In this document: positions 18,016-30,265 of the stretch, piece after piece | Position numbering within the stretch: the stretch's first letter is position 1 | Layout of the letters: every line of letters begins with the position of its first letter | Assembly (NCBI GenBank): GCA_014799685.1 | Contig: JAAVHN010000042.1 | Span: forward strand, 1 to 40,199 | Length of the DNA stretch: 40,199 nucleotides | Reading direction: 5' to 3' | Source of the DNA: Subdoligranulum sp. | GTDB lineage: Bacteria; Bacillota; Clostridia; Oscillospirales; Ruminococcaceae | Position numbers and translations under genes: made by a program | The notes under the pieces: generated by a model | Told to the model about the DNA's origin: nothing | Databases searched by the model: none | Seen by the model: only the letters and a program-made list of their open reading frames with translations

Positions 18016-18234
18016 TTATTTCGAGCGCCATGTGATGCGGCCCTTCGTCAAATCGTAAGGGCTCATCTCCAATGTGACTTTATCTCCCGGCAGGATGCGG
18101 ATGAAGTTCATGCGCAGCTTGCCGGAAATGTGTGCCAGCAGACGGTGCCCGCCTTGGATCTCCACCAGGAACATCGCGTTGGGCATGGCCTCGACCACGA
18201 CACCCTCTACTTCAATGACGTCTTCTTTGGACAT
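18016..18234 (-). CDS. infA: Translation initiation factor IF-1
   Basis: [67 protein letters not shown]. Confidence 0.98.
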   Translation of the reverse strand: MSKEDVIEVEGVVVEAMPNAMFLVEIQGGHRLLAHISGKLRMNFIRILPGDKVTLEMSPYDLTKGRITWRSK

Positions 18235-18238
18235 GCTG

Positions 18239-18997
18239 TTACACTCCCCTTGGCTGTGTGAGGATGACCGGCCCGTTGGGCGTGATGGCGATCGTGTGCT
18301 CAAAATGAGCCGCAAGCCCGCCGTCCGCGGTACGGGTCGTCCACCCGTCGGACATCGTCTTTACCACGTGGCTTTTCTCGTTCACCATCGGCTCGATGGC
18401 GATGACCATTCCGCTCACAAGGCGCTGCCCGCGCCCGGCCGTGCCATAATTCGGCACCTCAGGGTCCTCGTGCAGCTCGCGCCCCACGCCGTGGCCGACG
18501 AAGGTGCGCACAACGGAAAAGCCCGCGTTCTCCACATACTGCTGTACCGCCGCGCCGATGTCGCCGATGCGGTTTCCCACCTGTGCCGCGGCGATGCCGC
18601 ACATCAGGGATGCCTTTGTGGCGTCCATCAGGCGCTGCGCCGTCTCGGAGACCTTGCCCACCGCAAATGTGGCGGCGTTGTCCCCGTTCCAGCCGTCAAT
18701 GGCCGCGCCCGTGTCGATGCTGACGATATCGCCCTCATGCAGCACCAGCCCGTGCGACGGGATGCCGTGGATCACGACATCGTTCACCGAGATGCATGCG
18801 CTGCCCGGGAAGCCGCCCAGCCCCTTGAAGTTGGGCTTGGCGCCCTGGCTGACGATATAGTCATGAATGATCTTGTCGATCTGCGCCGTGGTGACGCCCG
18901 GCCGGACGGCCTCGCCGCCCAGCCGCAGCGCCTCGGCGGAGATGCGGCACGCGGGCCGCATCGCTTCGATCTCTTTTGCTGTTTTCAGCCGGATCAC
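18239..18997 (-). CDS. map: Type I methionyl aminopeptidase
   Basis: [19 protein letters not shown]...[20 protein letters not shown]...[17 protein letters not shown]. Confidence 0.97.
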   Translation of the reverse strand: MIRLKTAKEIEAMRPACRISAEALRLGGEAVRPGVTTAQIDKIIHDYIVSQGAKPNFKGLGGFPGSACISVNDVVIHGIPSHGLVLHEGDIVSIDTGAAIDGWNGDNAATFAVGKVSETAQRLMDATKASLMCGIAAAQVGNRIGDIGAAVQQYVENAGFSVVRTFVGHGVGRELHEDPEVPNYGTAGRGQRLVSGMVIAIEPMVNEKSHVVKTMSDGWTTRTADGGLAAHFEHTIAITPNGPVILTQPRGV

Positions 18998-19632
18998 AGT
19001 GAAACCCCCAGCTTCTCAAACAGCAGTCTGGTGGTATCGGCCACAGTCTCCTGCCCCTGCACCACAACCAGCTTGCCGCGCGCGCGGTAAAACTCCACCA
19101 GCGGCTCGGTCTGCTCGTGATACACCTTCAAGCGCTCGCGGATGGTGGAGGGCTCGTCGTCCTTGCGGACGATGAGGGCGCCGTTGCAGCGGTCGCAGGT
19201 GTCGGGCCTGGCCGAGGGCTTCGCCGTCGTGTGATAGCTGGCCCCGCAGGCCGAGCAGACCCGGCGGCCGGAGAGCCGCTGGATGATCACGTCATCCAGC
19301 ACCTCGATGTCCACGACCTTGTCGATCTGCACGCCCATTTCCTCGAGCGCCTCGGCCTGTGCCACCGTGCGGGGCACGCCGTCTAAAATAAAACCGTTTT
19401 TGCAGTCGTCCTGCGCCAGACGCTCCTTGATGATGCCGATGATCACGTCGTCCGGGACGAGCGCGCCGGAATCGATGAACGATTTCGCGCGCACGCCCAT
19501 CTCGGTGCCGTTTTTCATCGCCTCGCGCAGAATGTTGCCTGTGCTGACGGCCGGGATGTTCAGCTTGTCGCAGATGATCTCGGCCTGTGTTCCCTTACCG
19601 GCGCCGGGCGCGCCCAAGAGGATCAGATTCAT
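18994..19632 (-). CDS. adk: Adenylate kinase
   Basis: MNLILLGAPGAGKGTQAE...GFILDGVPRTVAQAEAL; Cys4-type lid. Confidence 0.97.
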   Translation of the reverse strand: MNLILLGAPGAGKGTQAEIICDKLNIPAVSTGNILREAMKNGTEMGVRAKSFIDSGALVPDDVIIGIIKERLAQDDCKNGFILDGVPRTVAQAEALEEMGVQIDKVVDIEVLDDVIIQRLSGRRVCSACGASYHTTAKPSARPDTCDRCNGALIVRKDDEPSTIRERLKVYHEQTEPLVEFYRARGKLVVVQGQETVADTTRLLFEKLGVSL

Positions 19633-19659
19633 AACGCGTTCCTCCTTCATAACGGGCGC

Positions 19660-20982
19660 TTACTCAAGGAAGCCCTTGTGATGGCGCATCAGCATATACG
19701 ATTCGAGGCTGCGTGCGGTATCCAGCGCCACGCCCACGACGATGAGCAGGCTCGTGCCGCCCAGCGACAGGCCGCTGATCTGGAAGATCGCGCTCAGCAC
19801 AATCGGCAGGATCGCGACGACGCCCAAAAACAGCGCGCCGATGAACGTGATCTTGCCCAGCACCTTCGTGATGAAATCGCTGGTGGGCTTGCCCGGACGG
19901 TAGCCCGGGATCGTGCCGCTGTTGCTGCGCAGGTTGTTTGCGATCTCCACGGGGTTATACTGCGTGGCAACATAGAAATAGTTGAAACCGATGATGAGCA
20001 GCAGGTAGATCACCGCGTAGAACCAGCCGGTGGTGTTGAACGCCCGCAGGAACGACGAGGCGAACGGGTGCGCGCTGGGATCGTACAGGTTCGGGAAGAA
20101 TCCGCCGATCGTGCCCGGGATCGAGGCCAGCGCGCTGGCGAAGATGACGGGCATAACGCCGCTCATGTTTACCTTGATGGGGATGTGCGTGTTCTGGCCG
20201 CCGTACATCTTGCGTCCCACCACGCGCTTTGCGTACATCACGGGGATGCGGCGCTCGGCGGCGTTCAGGATGACGATGAACACAACCACGGCGATCGCGA
20301 TCAGCGGGGTGAGCACCAGCGCAAAGATAAAGCGCACTTCACCCTGTGCGGCAAGGTCGATCCACGCTTTTGCGGTGGAGAACACGCTCGTCATGCGGGA
20401 AACGATGCCCGCAAAGATCAAAATCGAAATGCCGTTGCCGATGCCCTTCACATCGATCTGCTCGCCCAGCCACTGGATGAGCATCGAGCCCGCGACGAAC
20501 GAGAGCACGATGACGACGGCAGAGAAGATCTGCTCGAACACCGGCTTGCCCGCGCCATAGAGCAGCGCATCCTGGCCGCGCAGCAGGAAGTAGTAGCCGA
20601 TGCCGAGGCCGAGGGCGATGCCCGCGCCCGTGTAGCGCGTGATGCGCGTCAGCTTGCGGCGGCCGTCCTCGCCCTCTTTCGCGAGGCGCTCCAGCGCGGG
20701 GATGGCCACGGTGAGCAGCTGAATGATGATGGACGCGTTGATATACGGCGTGACGCTCAGCGCGAACAGCGATGCGCGGGAGAACGAACCGCCTGTCAGC
20801 ATATCAAAATAACCGAACAGGCTGCCGGACTGGCCGCCCACCCATGCCGTCAGCGCCTCTTTGGCGATGAACGGCACCGGCACGGCGCAGCCCAGACGGA
20901 ACAGGACGATGATCAAAAGTGTAAAAAGCAGCTTCTTGCGCAGATCTTCGATCTTCCATGCGTTGCGAAAGGTTTCAAACAC
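19660..20982 (-). CDS. secY: Preprotein translocase subunit SecY
   Basis: Multi-spanning; ALSVTPYINASIIIQLLTVAIP, YYFVATQYNPVEIANNLRSNSGTIPGYRPGKPT. Confidence 0.98.
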   Translation of the reverse strand: MFETFRNAWKIEDLRKKLLFTLLIIVLFRLGCAVPVPFIAKEALTAWVGGQSGSLFGYFDMLTGGSFSRASLFALSVTPYINASIIIQLLTVAIPALERLAKEGEDGRRKLTRITRYTGAGIALGLGIGYYFLLRGQDALLYGAGKPVFEQIFSAVVIVLSFVAGSMLIQWLGEQIDVKGIGNGISILIFAGIVSRMTSVFSTAKAWIDLAAQGEVRFIFALVLTPLIAIAVVVFIVILNAAERRIPVMYAKRVVGRKMYGGQNTHIPIKVNMSGVMPVIFASALASIPGTIGGFFPNLYDPSAHPFASSFLRAFNTTGWFYAVIYLLLIIGFNYFYVATQYNPVEIANNLRSNSGTIPGYRPGKPTSDFITKVLGKITFIGALFLGVVAILPIVLSAIFQISGLSLGGTSLLIVVGVALDTARSLESYMLMRHHKGFLE

Positions 20983-20983
20983 T

Positions 20984-21421
20984 TCAGATCACCTCAGCCT
21001 TCCCGCCCGCTTTCTCGATATTCTCCTTCGCGGAGGCGGAGTAGGCGGCAAGTTTTACGGTGAGCGCCTTTGTCAGCGAACCGTTGCCAAGAACCTTGAC
21101 GCCGTCCAGCGTCTTCTTGATGATACCCTTGTCCAAAAGGGCCTGGGTGTCCACCGTGCTGCCCGCTTCGAACTTTTCAAGATCGCTCAACGTAATCGTA
21201 GCATACCTGGTGGCGAAAATATTGTTGAAACCGCGCTTCGGCAGGCGGCGCTGCAGCGGCATCTGGCCGCCCTCGAAACCGGCACGCTTCGCGCCGGAAC
21301 GTGCTTTCTGGCCCTTGTGGCCGTAACCGGCCGTTTTGCCGTTGCCGGAGCCGTGTCCGCGGCCCTTGCGCTTCGCTGCCTTGTTCGCGCCGGCGGCGGG
21401 CTTTAATTCATGAAGCATCAT
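20984..21421 (-). CDS. rplO: 50S ribosomal protein L15
   Basis: [43 protein letters not shown]. Confidence 0.98.
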   Translation of the reverse strand: MMLHELKPAAGANKAAKRKGRGHGSGNGKTAGYGHKGQKARSGAKRAGFEGGQMPLQRRLPKRGFNNIFATRYATITLSDLEKFEAGSTVDTQALLDKGIIKKTLDGVKVLGNGSLTKALTVKLAAYSASAKENIEKAGGKAEVI

Positions 21422-21442
21422 TGCGAATGCACCTCCTTGCTG

Positions 21443-21817
21443 TTACGCTTTCACGACCTCTACCATGTGAGAGATCTTGTTGATCTTGCCGCGCGTGGCG
21501 GCGTTGTCGGGCTGCGTGGTCACGTCGCCCGCCTTCTTCAGGCCCAGCGCCTTCGCGGTGGCGATCTGCTTTTCGCCGCGGCCGATCAGGCTCTTTGTCA
21601 GCTTGATGGTGAGCTTCTCGGGCTCCTTCTTCTTCGCGGGCGCCTTTTTCGCAGGCGCCTTCTTTGCGGGAGCCTTCTTACCGGCAGCTTCCTTTTCGGG
21701 GGCTTCCTTCGCGGCCGCCTTCCTGGCGGGGGCGCGCTTCGCGGCGGGCTTCTTCGCGGGGGCTTTCTGCTCCTCTGCGGCTGTTTCCTCTACCGCTGCG
21801 ATCTTTTCTTCAGCCAT
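21443..21817 (-). CDS. rpmD: 50S ribosomal protein L30 with long Lys/Ala/Pro-rich N-terminal extension
   Basis: C-terminal ~58 aa KLTIKLTKSLIGRGEKQIATAKALGLKKAGDVTTQPDNAATRGKINKISHMVEVV is L30; N-terminal ~66 aa APAKK repeats. Confidence 0.93.
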   Translation of the reverse strand: MAEEKIAAVEETAAEEQKAPAKKPAAKRAPARKAAAKEAPEKEAAGKKAPAKKAPAKKAPAKKKEPEKLTIKLTKSLIGRGEKQIATAKALGLKKAGDVTTQPDNAATRGKINKISHMVEVVKA

Positions 21818-21831
21818 TGGTCACTGCCTCC

Positions 21832-22332
21832 TTAACCCAGAATTTCTTTCACGGTCTTGCCGCGCTTCGCAGCCACCTGCTCGGCGCTCTGCAGGCTGCA
21901 CAGGCCGTTCACCGTGGCGGTGACCACGTTGCAGGGGTTGTTGGTGCGCTGGCACTTGGTGCGGATATCCTTGATGCCCGCAACCTCCAGCACGGCGCGC
22001 ACCGCGCCGCCGGCGATCACGCCGGTACCGGCGGGAGCCGGACGCAGCAGCACGCGGCCGGCGCCGAACACGCCGACGGTCTCGTGCGGGATGGTGGTGC
22101 CCTTCAGGTTTACGCGGTGCAGGTTCTTTTTCGCGGCGTCGCAGCCCTTGCGGATCGCCTCGGGAACCTCGGCCGCCTTGCCAAGGCCGAACCCAACAAT
22201 GCCGTTGCCGTCGCCGACGACGACCAGAGCGGAGAACTTCATCACGCGGCCGCCCTTAACGGTTTTGGATACACGGTTGATGGCAACAACCTTCTCTTGT
22301 AAATCCAAAGTGGATGCGTCGATCATTTCCAT
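21832..22332 (-). CDS. rpsE: 30S ribosomal protein S5
   Basis: [41 protein letters not shown]. Confidence 0.98.
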   Translation of the reverse strand: MEMIDASTLDLQEKVVAINRVSKTVKGGRVMKFSALVVVGDGNGIVGFGLGKAAEVPEAIRKGCDAAKKNLHRVNLKGTTIPHETVGVFGAGRVLLRPAPAGTGVIAGGAVRAVLEVAGIKDIRTKCQRTNNPCNVVTATVNGLCSLQSAEQVAAKRGKTVKEILG

Positions 22333-22343
22333 TTGTATCCTCC

Positions 22344-22703
22344 TCACAGCTCGAGGCCGCCCTCGCGGGCTCCCTCAGCCAAAGCCTTGACGCGGCCGTG
22401 ATATACAAAGCCGCCGCGGTCGTAGACCGCCTTCGTGATGCCTTTGTCGGCAGCGTGCTTCGCGATGGCGAGGCCCACCTTATGGGCCGCCTCGATGTTG
22501 CCGCCGTAGCCGTCAAAATCCTTATCCATGCTGGATGCGCTGGCCAGCGTTACGCCGGCCACGTCGTCGATGAGCTGCGCGTAAATATGCTTGGAGGAGC
22601 GGAACACATCGAGACGCGGGCATGCCGCCGTGCCGGAGATCTTGCCGCGCACACGGCGGTGGCGGCGCAGACGGGACACGTTTTTGTCCTTCTTATTGAC
22701 CAT
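22344..22703 (-). CDS. rplR: 50S ribosomal protein L18
   Basis: [37 protein letters not shown]. Confidence 0.98.
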   Translation of the reverse strand: MVNKKDKNVSRLRRHRRVRGKISGTAACPRLDVFRSSKHIYAQLIDDVAGVTLASASSMDKDFDGYGGNIEAAHKVGLAIAKHAADKGITKAVYDRGGFVYHGRVKALAEGAREGGLEL

Positions 22704-22721
22704 TCTCGTTCACTCCTTCTC

Positions 22722-23267
22722 TTATTTCGCGCCCTTGCCGGCCTTGCCTTCTTTATGCGCGATATACTCGCCCGCATAGCGGATGCCCTTGCCCTTGTAG
22801 GGTTCCGGCGGGCGCTTCTCGCGCACTTCCGCGGCAAACTGGCCGACACGCTGCTTGTCGATGCCGTTGATGACGATCTTCAGGGGATCGGGCACGTCGA
22901 TTGTGATGCCGTCCACCTCGGGAACGATCACCTGATGCGAGTAGCCCAGGTTCATCACAAGGTCCTTGCCCTGCTTCGCGGCGCGGTAGCCGACGCCCTG
23001 AATCTCTAATTCTTTCTTAAAGCCGTGGGTAACGCCCTCCACCATGTTGTTGATGAGCGAGCGCGTGAGGCCGTGCAGGCTGCGGGCCTCTTTCTCGTCA
23101 TTGGGGCGGGTAACGACTACTTCACCATTCTCCACTTTGACAGTCATCATGGGATGGATCGTGGAATTCAGCGTACCCTTGGGGCCCTTCACGGTGACGT
23201 TGCTGCCATCGACTTTGACCTCAACGCCCGCGGGAATGACGATGGGTTTTCTTCCAATTCTCGACAT
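22722..23267 (-). CDS. rplF: 50S ribosomal protein L6
   Basis: MSRIGRKPIVIPAGVEVKVDGSNVTVKGPKG. Confidence 0.98.
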   Translation of the reverse strand: MSRIGRKPIVIPAGVEVKVDGSNVTVKGPKGTLNSTIHPMMTVKVENGEVVVTRPNDEKEARSLHGLTRSLINNMVEGVTHGFKKELEIQGVGYRAAKQGKDLVMNLGYSHQVIVPEVDGITIDVPDPLKIVINGIDKQRVGQFAAEVREKRPPEPYKGKGIRYAGEYIAHKEGKAGKGAK

Positions 23268-23283
23268 TGTCTATGCCCCTTTC

Positions 23284-23682
23284 TTACCACACAAAGGCGA
23301 GCACTTCGCCGCCCACGTTGTTGGCGCGGGCCGCCTTGTCTGTCATAACGCCTTTCGAGGTGGAAATGATCGCGGTGCCAAGACCCTTCATCACCTTGGG
23401 CATATCCTCACAGTTGGTGTAGATACGCAGGCCGGGCTTGGACACACGGCGGATGCCCGTGATGACGGGCGCGCCGGTCTCGGTGTATTTCAGTGCGATG
23501 CGGATGATGCCCTGTTTGTCATCGGCGATGACCTGAACGCCCTTCACATAGCCTTCCTCCAGCAAGATGTTGGCGATCGCCTTTTTCAGCTTGGAAGCCG
23601 GGATGTCCACAGAAGGGTGTTTGGCTGAACTGGCATTGCGGATGCGTGTCAGCAGGTCCGCGATCGGATCGGTAATATTCAC
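23284..23682 (-). CDS. rpsH: 30S ribosomal protein S8
   Basis: [33 protein letters not shown]. Confidence 0.98.
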   Translation of the reverse strand: MNITDPIADLLTRIRNASSAKHPSVDIPASKLKKAIANILLEEGYVKGVQVIADDKQGIIRIALKYTETGAPVITGIRRVSKPGLRIYTNCEDMPKVMKGLGTAIISTSKGVMTDKAARANNVGGEVLAFVW

Positions 23683-23850
23683 GCCACTAACCTCCTAAAT
23701 TCTTTGAATCGTTCAAATGTGCGGGAAAGCCGCCGGGCTTTGCCGGGTCTTTTCTCTCTGCGCAGCCGCGGGCCGGTTTGGCCTGCCGCCGCGCGCGGGG
23801 CGGACACTTATGGCCCGCCGGGCAAAGAAGAAATGCTCCGGCGCTTGCCT

Positions 23851-24036
23851 TTACCAGCTGGCCTTTTTCACGCCCGGGATCTCGCCCTTGTAGGCAAGCT
23901 CGCGGAAGCAGATGCGGCAGATGCCGTACTTGCGCAGATATGCGTGCGGGCGGCCGCAGATTTTGCAGCGGTTGTAAGCGCGGGTGCTGAACTTCGGCGC
24001 CATCTGCTGTTTGATCTTTTTGCTTGTCTTAGCCAA
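23851..24036 (-). CDS. rpsN: 30S ribosomal protein S14 type Z
   Basis: [41 protein letters not shown]. Confidence 0.98.
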   Translation of the reverse strand: MAKTSKKIKQQMAPKFSTRAYNRCKICGRPHAYLRKYGICRICFRELAYKGEIPGVKKASW

Positions 24037-24051
24037 ATCTCATGCCCTCCC

Positions 24052-24591
24052 TTAATTCGCGAACGGAGCGCCCAGAGCCTTCAAAAGCTCTTTGGCCTCT
24101 TCGTCGGTCTTTGCGGTGGTGACGAAGCAGATGTCCATGCCGCGCACCGCGTCGATCTTATCGTAATCGATCTCAGGGAAAATGAGCTGTTCCTTCACGC
24201 CGCAGCTGTAGTTGCCGCGCCCGTCGAAGGAGTTGCCGTTGATGCCGCGGAAATCGCGCACGCGGGGCAGCGCCACGCTGAAAAAGCGATCCACGAACTC
24301 GTACATGCGCTCGCCGCGCAAAGTGACCTTCGCGCCGATGGGCATACCCTCGCGCAGCTTGAAGTTCGCCACGCTCTTCTTTGCCTTGCAGACGACGGCC
24401 TTCTGGCCGGTGATCTTCGCGAGATCCGAGAGGATCGCGTCCATGATCTTCGGGTTGTCGCGGGCTTCGCCGCAGCCGACGTTCACAACCACTTTATCCA
24501 GCTTCGGGATTTGCATCACGCTTTTGTAGCCGAATTTCTTCATCAGAGCGGGAGCAACTTCCTTGGCGTAGGTTTCCTGTAATCTTGCCAT
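24052..24591 (-). CDS. rplE: 50S ribosomal protein L5
   Basis: [22 protein letters not shown]...[28 protein letters not shown]. Confidence 0.98.
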   Translation of the reverse strand: MARLQETYAKEVAPALMKKFGYKSVMQIPKLDKVVVNVGCGEARDNPKIMDAILSDLAKITGQKAVVCKAKKSVANFKLREGMPIGAKVTLRGERMYEFVDRFFSVALPRVRDFRGINGNSFDGRGNYSCGVKEQLIFPEIDYDKIDAVRGMDICFVTTAKTDEEAKELLKALGAPFAN

Positions 24592-24610
24592 GCTTTTCTA
24601 CTCCCTTCCC

Positions 24611-24925
24611 TTAAAACTCTGCGCCGCACTTTTTGCAGACGCGGACCTTTTTGCCGTCCTTCTCGGTGTGGCCCACACGCGTGGCCTTGCCGCACTTCGG
24701 GCAAACCGGCATCACCTTGCTGGCATACATGGCGCCCTCGGCCTTCACGATGCCGCCCTGCTCGCCCTGACGGCGGGGCTTGACGTGCTTGGTGACCATA
24801 TTGCGGCCTTCCACGATCACTTTGCCTTCCTCGGGGCTAACTTGGAGCACCTTGCCGGAGTTGCCGCGATCCTTGCCGCTGATGACCATAACGGTGTCGC
24901 CGGTTTTAACATGAACTTTTGCCAT
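24611..24925 (-). CDS. rplX: 50S ribosomal protein L24
   Basis: [29 protein letters not shown]. Confidence 0.98.
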   Translation of the reverse strand: MAKVHVKTGDTVMVISGKDRGNSGKVLQVSPEEGKVIVEGRNMVTKHVKPRRQGEQGGIVKAEGAMYASKVMPVCPKCGKATRVGHTEKDGKKVRVCKKCGAEF

Positions 24926-24939
24926 TCTGTAAAACCTCC

Positions 24940-25308
24940 TTACAGCGATTCCGGAGCAAGGCTGACGATCTTCAGGTAGCCGCTGTCGCGCAGCTCGCGC
25001 GCCACCGGTCCAAAGATACGCGTGCCTCTCGGGTTTTTGTCGTCGCGGATGATCACCGCGGCGTTTTCGTCGAAACGGATATAGGAACCGTCCTCACGGC
25101 GCAGGCCCTGCTTGCTGCGAACGACAACAGCCTTGACCACATCGCCTTTTTTCACTTGGCCGCCCGGCGCCGCTTTCTTCACGGAAGCTACGATCACGTC
25201 GCCGATGCCGGCATATCTCTTGCGCGAACCGCCCAACACGCGAATGCACATGATCTCCTTCGCACCGGTGTTGTCGGCCACCTTGAGATAGCTTTGCATC
25301 TGTACCAT
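24940..25308 (-). CDS. rplN: 50S ribosomal protein L14
   Basis: [44 protein letters not shown]. Confidence 0.98.
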   Translation of the reverse strand: MVQMQSYLKVADNTGAKEIMCIRVLGGSRKRYAGIGDVIVASVKKAAPGGQVKKGDVVKAVVVRSKQGLRREDGSYIRFDENAAVIIRDDKNPRGTRIFGPVARELRDSGYLKIVSLAPESL

Positions 25309-25338
25309 AAGACAGAATCTCCTTTCAAAGCTGGTCGA

Positions 25339-25593
25339 TTATTTCGCCTTTTCGATGACCCGGACCAAGCGCCAGCGCTTGTCGGCGCTCAAAGGGCGGG
25401 TCTCCATGATCTCCACGCGGTCGCCCACGCCGCACTCGTTTTTCTCGTCGTGCGCCTTGAACTTCACGGTGCGCTTCATGATCTTTTTGTAGAGAGGGTG
25501 CTGCACGCTGTCCTTCACGGCGACAACGATGGTCTTATCCATCTTGTCGGACACAACGACACCCACGCGGGTCTTTCTCAGATTGCGATCCAT
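25339..25593 (-). CDS. rpsQ: 30S ribosomal protein S17
   Basis: [45 protein letters not shown]. Confidence 0.98.
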   Translation of the reverse strand: MDRNLRKTRVGVVVSDKMDKTIVVAVKDSVQHPLYKKIMKRTVKFKAHDEKNECGVGDRVEIMETRPLSADKRWRLVRVIEKAK

Positions 25594-25610
25594 TGCTCTT
25601 CCTCCCTCTC

Positions 25611-25811
25611 TTATTGTGCGTCTTTCAGCTCATTGGCGCGCTGGATGGTCTTCACGCGGGCAATGTCTTTTTTGACGGTTTCAATACGGCCGGGATTGTC
25701 GAGCTGGTTGATCGTGTGCTGGAAGCGCAGGTTGAAAAGCTCCGCCTTCAGCTCGGCCAGCTTGTTCGCCAGCTCTGCCGCGCTCATCTCACGCAGTTCG
25801 TTTGCTTTCAT
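25611..25811 (-). CDS. rpmC: 50S ribosomal protein L29
   Basis: [40 protein letters not shown]. Confidence 0.98.
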   Translation of the reverse strand: MKANELREMSAAELANKLAELKAELFNLRFQHTINQLDNPGRIETVKKDIARVKTIQRANELKDAQ

Positions 25812-26234
25812 TTACGCTTCCTCCAATCCTTCGCGTTTTACAAACTTGCACTTTACAGGCAGCTTGTGTGCGGCAAGGCGCAGGGCCTCGCGCGCGGTCT
25901 CCTCGTTCACGTCGGCAAGCTCGAACAGCACGCGGCCGGGCTTCACGACGGCCACCCAGTACTCCGGGCTGCCTTTACCGGAACCCATGCGGGTCTCGGC
26001 CGGCTTTTCGGTGACGGGCTTATCCGGGAAGATCTTGATCCACACCTTGCCGCCGCGCTTGATATAGCGCGTCATGGCGATACGGGCGGCCTCGATCTGG
26101 TTCGAGGTGATCCACGCCGGCTCCAGGGCAACAATGCCGAAATCGCCCTGCGAAACGGTATTGCCGCGCATGGCCTTGCCGGTCATGCGGCCGCGGTGCA
26201 CGCGGCGGTATTTTACACGTTTGGGCAGTAACAT
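25812..26234 (-). CDS. rplP: 50S ribosomal protein L16
   Basis: [43 protein letters not shown]. Confidence 0.98.
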   Translation of the reverse strand: MLLPKRVKYRRVHRGRMTGKAMRGNTVSQGDFGIVALEPAWITSNQIEAARIAMTRYIKRGGKVWIKIFPDKPVTEKPAETRMGSGKGSPEYWVAVVKPGRVLFELADVNEETAREALRLAAHKLPVKCKFVKREGLEEA

Positions 26235-26941
26235 TATTTGTTGCCTCCTTCTTTGCGGGCCTTGGGCTTGGCGCCTTTCAGCACCTCGCCCTTGTAGATC
26301 CAAACCTTGATGCCGATCTTGCCGTAGGTGGTGTTCGCCTCGGCAAAGCCGTAGTCGATGTCGGCGCGCAGCGTCTGCAGGGGGATGGTGCCCTCGTGAT
26401 AGCTCTCGCTGCGGGCGATGTCGGCGCCGTTCAGACGGCCGCCGATCTGCACCTTGATGCCCTTCGCGGCGACGGCGTTCGAGCCGCGGCGCGGGCTCAT
26501 GGCGTTGCGCATGGCCATCTTCGTGGCGCGGCGGAACGCAATGCGGCGCTCTAACTGGCTGGCGATGTCCTCGGCCACCAGCTGGGCGTTCGTGGACATG
26601 TTCGGCACTTCGACGATGTTCACCAGAACATCCTTGCCTGTCATTTTGGAAAGCTGCGCCTGCAGCTTCTCTTTCTCGGCGCCCTGGCGGCCGATGACCA
26701 TGCCGGGCTTCGCGCAGTGGATGGTGACGCGCACGCGCGGCTTGCTGGTGGCGTTGTCGATGGTGCGCTCGATCTCGATCTTCGGCACACCGGCGTTATA
26801 CAGCTGCTTTTTCAGCACCTTGCGGATCTTGTTGTCCTCCACGAGGGTGTCGCCGAATTCGCGCTTGGACGTAAACCAGCGGCTGTCCCAATCCTTGATC
26901 ACACCCACGCGAAGTCCGTGGGGATTGACTTTCTGACCCAT
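26234..26941 (-). CDS. rpsC: 30S ribosomal protein S3
   Basis: [22 protein letters not shown]. Confidence 0.98.
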   Translation of the reverse strand: MGQKVNPHGLRVGVIKDWDSRWFTSKREFGDTLVEDNKIRKVLKKQLYNAGVPKIEIERTIDNATSKPRVRVTIHCAKPGMVIGRQGAEKEKLQAQLSKMTGKDVLVNIVEVPNMSTNAQLVAEDIASQLERRIAFRRATKMAMRNAMSPRRGSNAVAAKGIKVQIGGRLNGADIARSESYHEGTIPLQTLRADIDYGFAEANTTYGKIGIKVWIYKGEVLKGAKPKARKEGGNK

Positions 26942-26955
26942 ACTGCCTTACCTCC

Positions 26956-27291
26956 TTACTCTTTCTCTTTCAGAACGACCGTTACATGGCTCGTTCTCTT
27001 CAGAACGCGGTACGCGCGGCCCTGTGCGCGGGGACGGATGCGCTTAAGCGTGGGCCCCGGCGTGACAAAGCACTCGGCGACGTACAGGTTGTTCTTATCC
27101 ATGTTGTGATTGTTTTCCGCATTGGCGGCGGCAGACTTCACCAGCTTGTAAAGGAGCTCAGAGGCGGCCTTCGGGGTGTACTGCAAAATCGCCAGCGCCT
27201 TGTCCAGATCTTCGCCGCGGACGAGGTCCAGAACGACGGAAACCTTGCGGGGCGCGATGCGGGCGTATCTCAGATGTGCCCTTGCTTCCAT
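26956..27291 (-). CDS. rplV: 50S ribosomal protein L22
   Basis: [36 protein letters not shown]. Confidence 0.98.
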   Translation of the reverse strand: MEARAHLRYARIAPRKVSVVLDLVRGEDLDKALAILQYTPKAASELLYKLVKSAAANAENNHNMDKNNLYVAECFVTPGPTLKRIRPRAQGRAYRVLKRTSHVTVVLKEKE

Positions 27292-27312
27292 TGTAATCCT
27301 CTCCTATCCTTT

Positions 27313-27588
27313 TTATCGACCGGTGGTCTTGCCGCCCGCGTGGCCCTTGAACGTGCGGGTGGGGGCGAATTCGCCCAGCTTGTGGCCAACCATATCCTCG
27401 GTGATATACACGGGGACATGCTTGCGGCCGTCATGCACAGCGAACGTATGGCCGACAAAATCGGGGAAGATCGTAGAGGAACGGCTCCAGGTCTTGAGCA
27501 CGCGCTTCTCGCCCGCTTCGTTCATCGCTTTCACGCGCTGCAGCAGCTTGGGCTGTACGAAAGGTCCCTTTTTAACACTTCTACCCAT
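27313..27588 (-). CDS. rpsS: 30S ribosomal protein S19
   Basis: [48 protein letters not shown]. Confidence 0.98.
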   Translation of the reverse strand: MGRSVKKGPFVQPKLLQRVKAMNEAGEKRVLKTWSRSSTIFPDFVGHTFAVHDGRKHVPVYITEDMVGHKLGEFAPTRTFKGHAGGKTTGR

Positions 27589-27602
27589 ACAGCTACTCCT
27601 CC

Positions 27603-28433
<831 letters not shown>

Positions 28434-28511
28434 GTTTTCTCTCTCTTTCCTGTCTTATGACATGATTATCGGAGTCATATCTCCATAGGCGCCCCCTGTG
28501 GGGAGCTTCGT

Positions 28512-28534
28512 CGGAACGGACCCGAGCCGTTCCG
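28512..28534. other. Perfect hairpin in the rplW-rplB spacer
   Basis: CGGAACGG ACCCGAG CCGTTCCG. Confidence 0.6.
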
Positions 28535-28539
28535 AGGGC

Positions 28540-28836
28540 TTACACCATCGATTCGAAGAAGTCGATGCCCTTGGAATCGGGCTTCAGCGTGACGATGGCC
28601 TTTTTGCCGGCGGCCGTGTAGCCGCCGTGCATGCCCTGGCGGCGATAGCGGCCGCGCACGGAAACGGTGTTCACCTTGGCGACCTTCACGCCGAACAGCT
28701 CTTCAGCGGCGCGCGCGACGTCGATCTTGGTGGCGTCCGGCGCGACCTTGAAGGTGTACTTCTTCATCGCGATGCCGGCCATGGATGCCTCGGTGATCAC
28801 CGGGGCGAGAATGATATCCTGAGCGGGCGTTTTCAT
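28540..28836 (-). CDS. rplW: 50S ribosomal protein L23
   Basis: DIILAPVITEASMAGIAMKKYTFKVAPDATKIDVARAAEELFGVKVAKVNTV. Confidence 0.97.
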   Translation of the reverse strand: MKTPAQDIILAPVITEASMAGIAMKKYTFKVAPDATKIDVARAAEELFGVKVAKVNTVSVRGRYRRQGMHGGYTAAGKKAIVTLKPDSKGIDFFESMV

Positions 28837-29459
28837 TGCGCATATACCTCCTCAAGCTTCTTCGCGGCATCCACGCTGATGACGAACTTGCCGCCGTTCA
28901 GCACGGCGTAGGTGTTGATGGTGCCCACGGTGGCGGTGCTCACGCCCGGGATGTTCGCGGCGCTCTTCACGAGCTTCGCGTCAACAGCGGGGGTGACGAG
29001 CAGCGCCTTCTTGTCCGCGCCGATGGCCGCGAGCATGCTCACGATCGTCTTTGTCTTGTACTCGCTGGCCGCGAGCTCGTCGATGACGATCATCTCGCCG
29101 CCGGCGGCCTTGCTGGAAAGCGCGCTCAGCAGAGCCAGACGGCGCACCTTCTTATTCAGCCGGTAGCTGTAATCGCGGGGCTTGGGGCCCAGCGCGACGC
29201 CGCCGTGCGTCCACTGCGGGCTGCGGGTGGAACCCTGGCGGGCGTGGCCCGTGCCCTTCTGGCGCCACGGCTTCCTGCCGCCGCCGGAAACCTCGCTGCG
29301 CGTCTTGGTGCTCTGTGTACCCTGGCGCTGATTGGCGAGGAAGTTCACAACAGCCGCGTGCATAACCTTCTCGTTCGGCGTGATGCCAAAGACGGCGTCG
29401 GAAAGCTCGACTTCAGATACCTTCTTGCCGTTCATATCCAAAACGTCAAATTTAGCCAT
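28833..29459 (-). CDS. rplD: 50S ribosomal protein L4
   Basis: NQRQGTQSTKTRSEVSGGGRKPWRQKGTGHARQGSTRSPQW. Confidence 0.98.
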   Translation of the reverse strand: MAKFDVLDMNGKKVSEVELSDAVFGITPNEKVMHAAVVNFLANQRQGTQSTKTRSEVSGGGRKPWRQKGTGHARQGSTRSPQWTHGGVALGPKPRDYSYRLNKKVRRLALLSALSSKAAGGEMIVIDELAASEYKTKTIVSMLAAIGADKKALLVTPAVDAKLVKSAANIPGVSTATVGTINTYAVLNGGKFVISVDAAKKLEEVYAQ

Positions 29460-29473
29460 GATGCTTTCCTCCT

Positions 29474-30106
29474 TTACGCCTTCACGCTGTCGGAGATGCA
29501 TACCACGCTGCCCTTGGGGCCGGGAATCGCACCTTTGATAGCGATCAGATTGTTTTCCGCGTCAACCTTGACGACCTTCAGATTCTGGATGGTAACGCGC
29601 TCCGCACCCAGATGGCCGGGCAGGCGCTTGCCCTTGAACACGCGGGACGGCGTGGAGCAGGAGCCCATGGAGCCGGCGTGGCGCGCCACAGGGCCGGTGC
29701 CGTGGCTTTCGCGCAGGCGGTGCTGGTTCCAGCGCTTGATGGCGCCGGCGTAGCCCTTGCCCTTGCTGGTGCCCACAACGTCCACATGGTCGCCCACGGC
29801 GAAGACGTCGGCCTTCAGGATGTCGCCCACGTTCATGCCGCTGATATCGTCCAGACGGAACTCGCGCAGCGTGCGCTTGGGCGCGACGTCGGCCTTGTCG
29901 AAGTGGCCCTTCGCGGGCTTCGTCACCTTCCTGGCGGACATATCGCCGAAGCCGAGCTGCACCGCGACGTAGCCGTCGCTCTCAACGGTCTTCTTCTGCA
30001 CGACCGCGCAGGGGCCCGCTTCCACAACGGTAACGGGGATGACGCGGCCGTTTTCGTCAAAGATCTGGGTCATGCCCATTTTCTTGCCGATGATACCTTT
30101 TTGCAT
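29474..30106 (-). CDS. rplC: 50S ribosomal protein L3
   Basis: [33 protein letters not shown]. Confidence 0.98.
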   Translation of the reverse strand: MQKGIIGKKMGMTQIFDENGRVIPVTVVEAGPCAVVQKKTVESDGYVAVQLGFGDMSARKVTKPAKGHFDKADVAPKRTLREFRLDDISGMNVGDILKADVFAVGDHVDVVGTSKGKGYAGAIKRWNQHRLRESHGTGPVARHAGSMGSCSTPSRVFKGKRLPGHLGAERVTIQNLKVVKVDAENNLIAIKGAIPGPKGSVVCISDSVKA

Positions 30107-30265
30107 TTTCGTTTTGCCTCCTAAACAGGTTATTGGTTGACGCGGTGGTGCGCGCCAACATGACCTCTCCTGCGAGAGCGTCTGCATCGTTTTGCAGATC
30201 CCGCTGCATTGTCCTCTTTTGGCCGTTTTTTACGGCCAGCCGCCACACGGAGCGGCGCAGGGGAA

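Noticed and set aside
19678-21063. 461-aa plus-strand ORF antisense to secY
   Set aside because: Shadow ORF of secY with low-complexity charged composition
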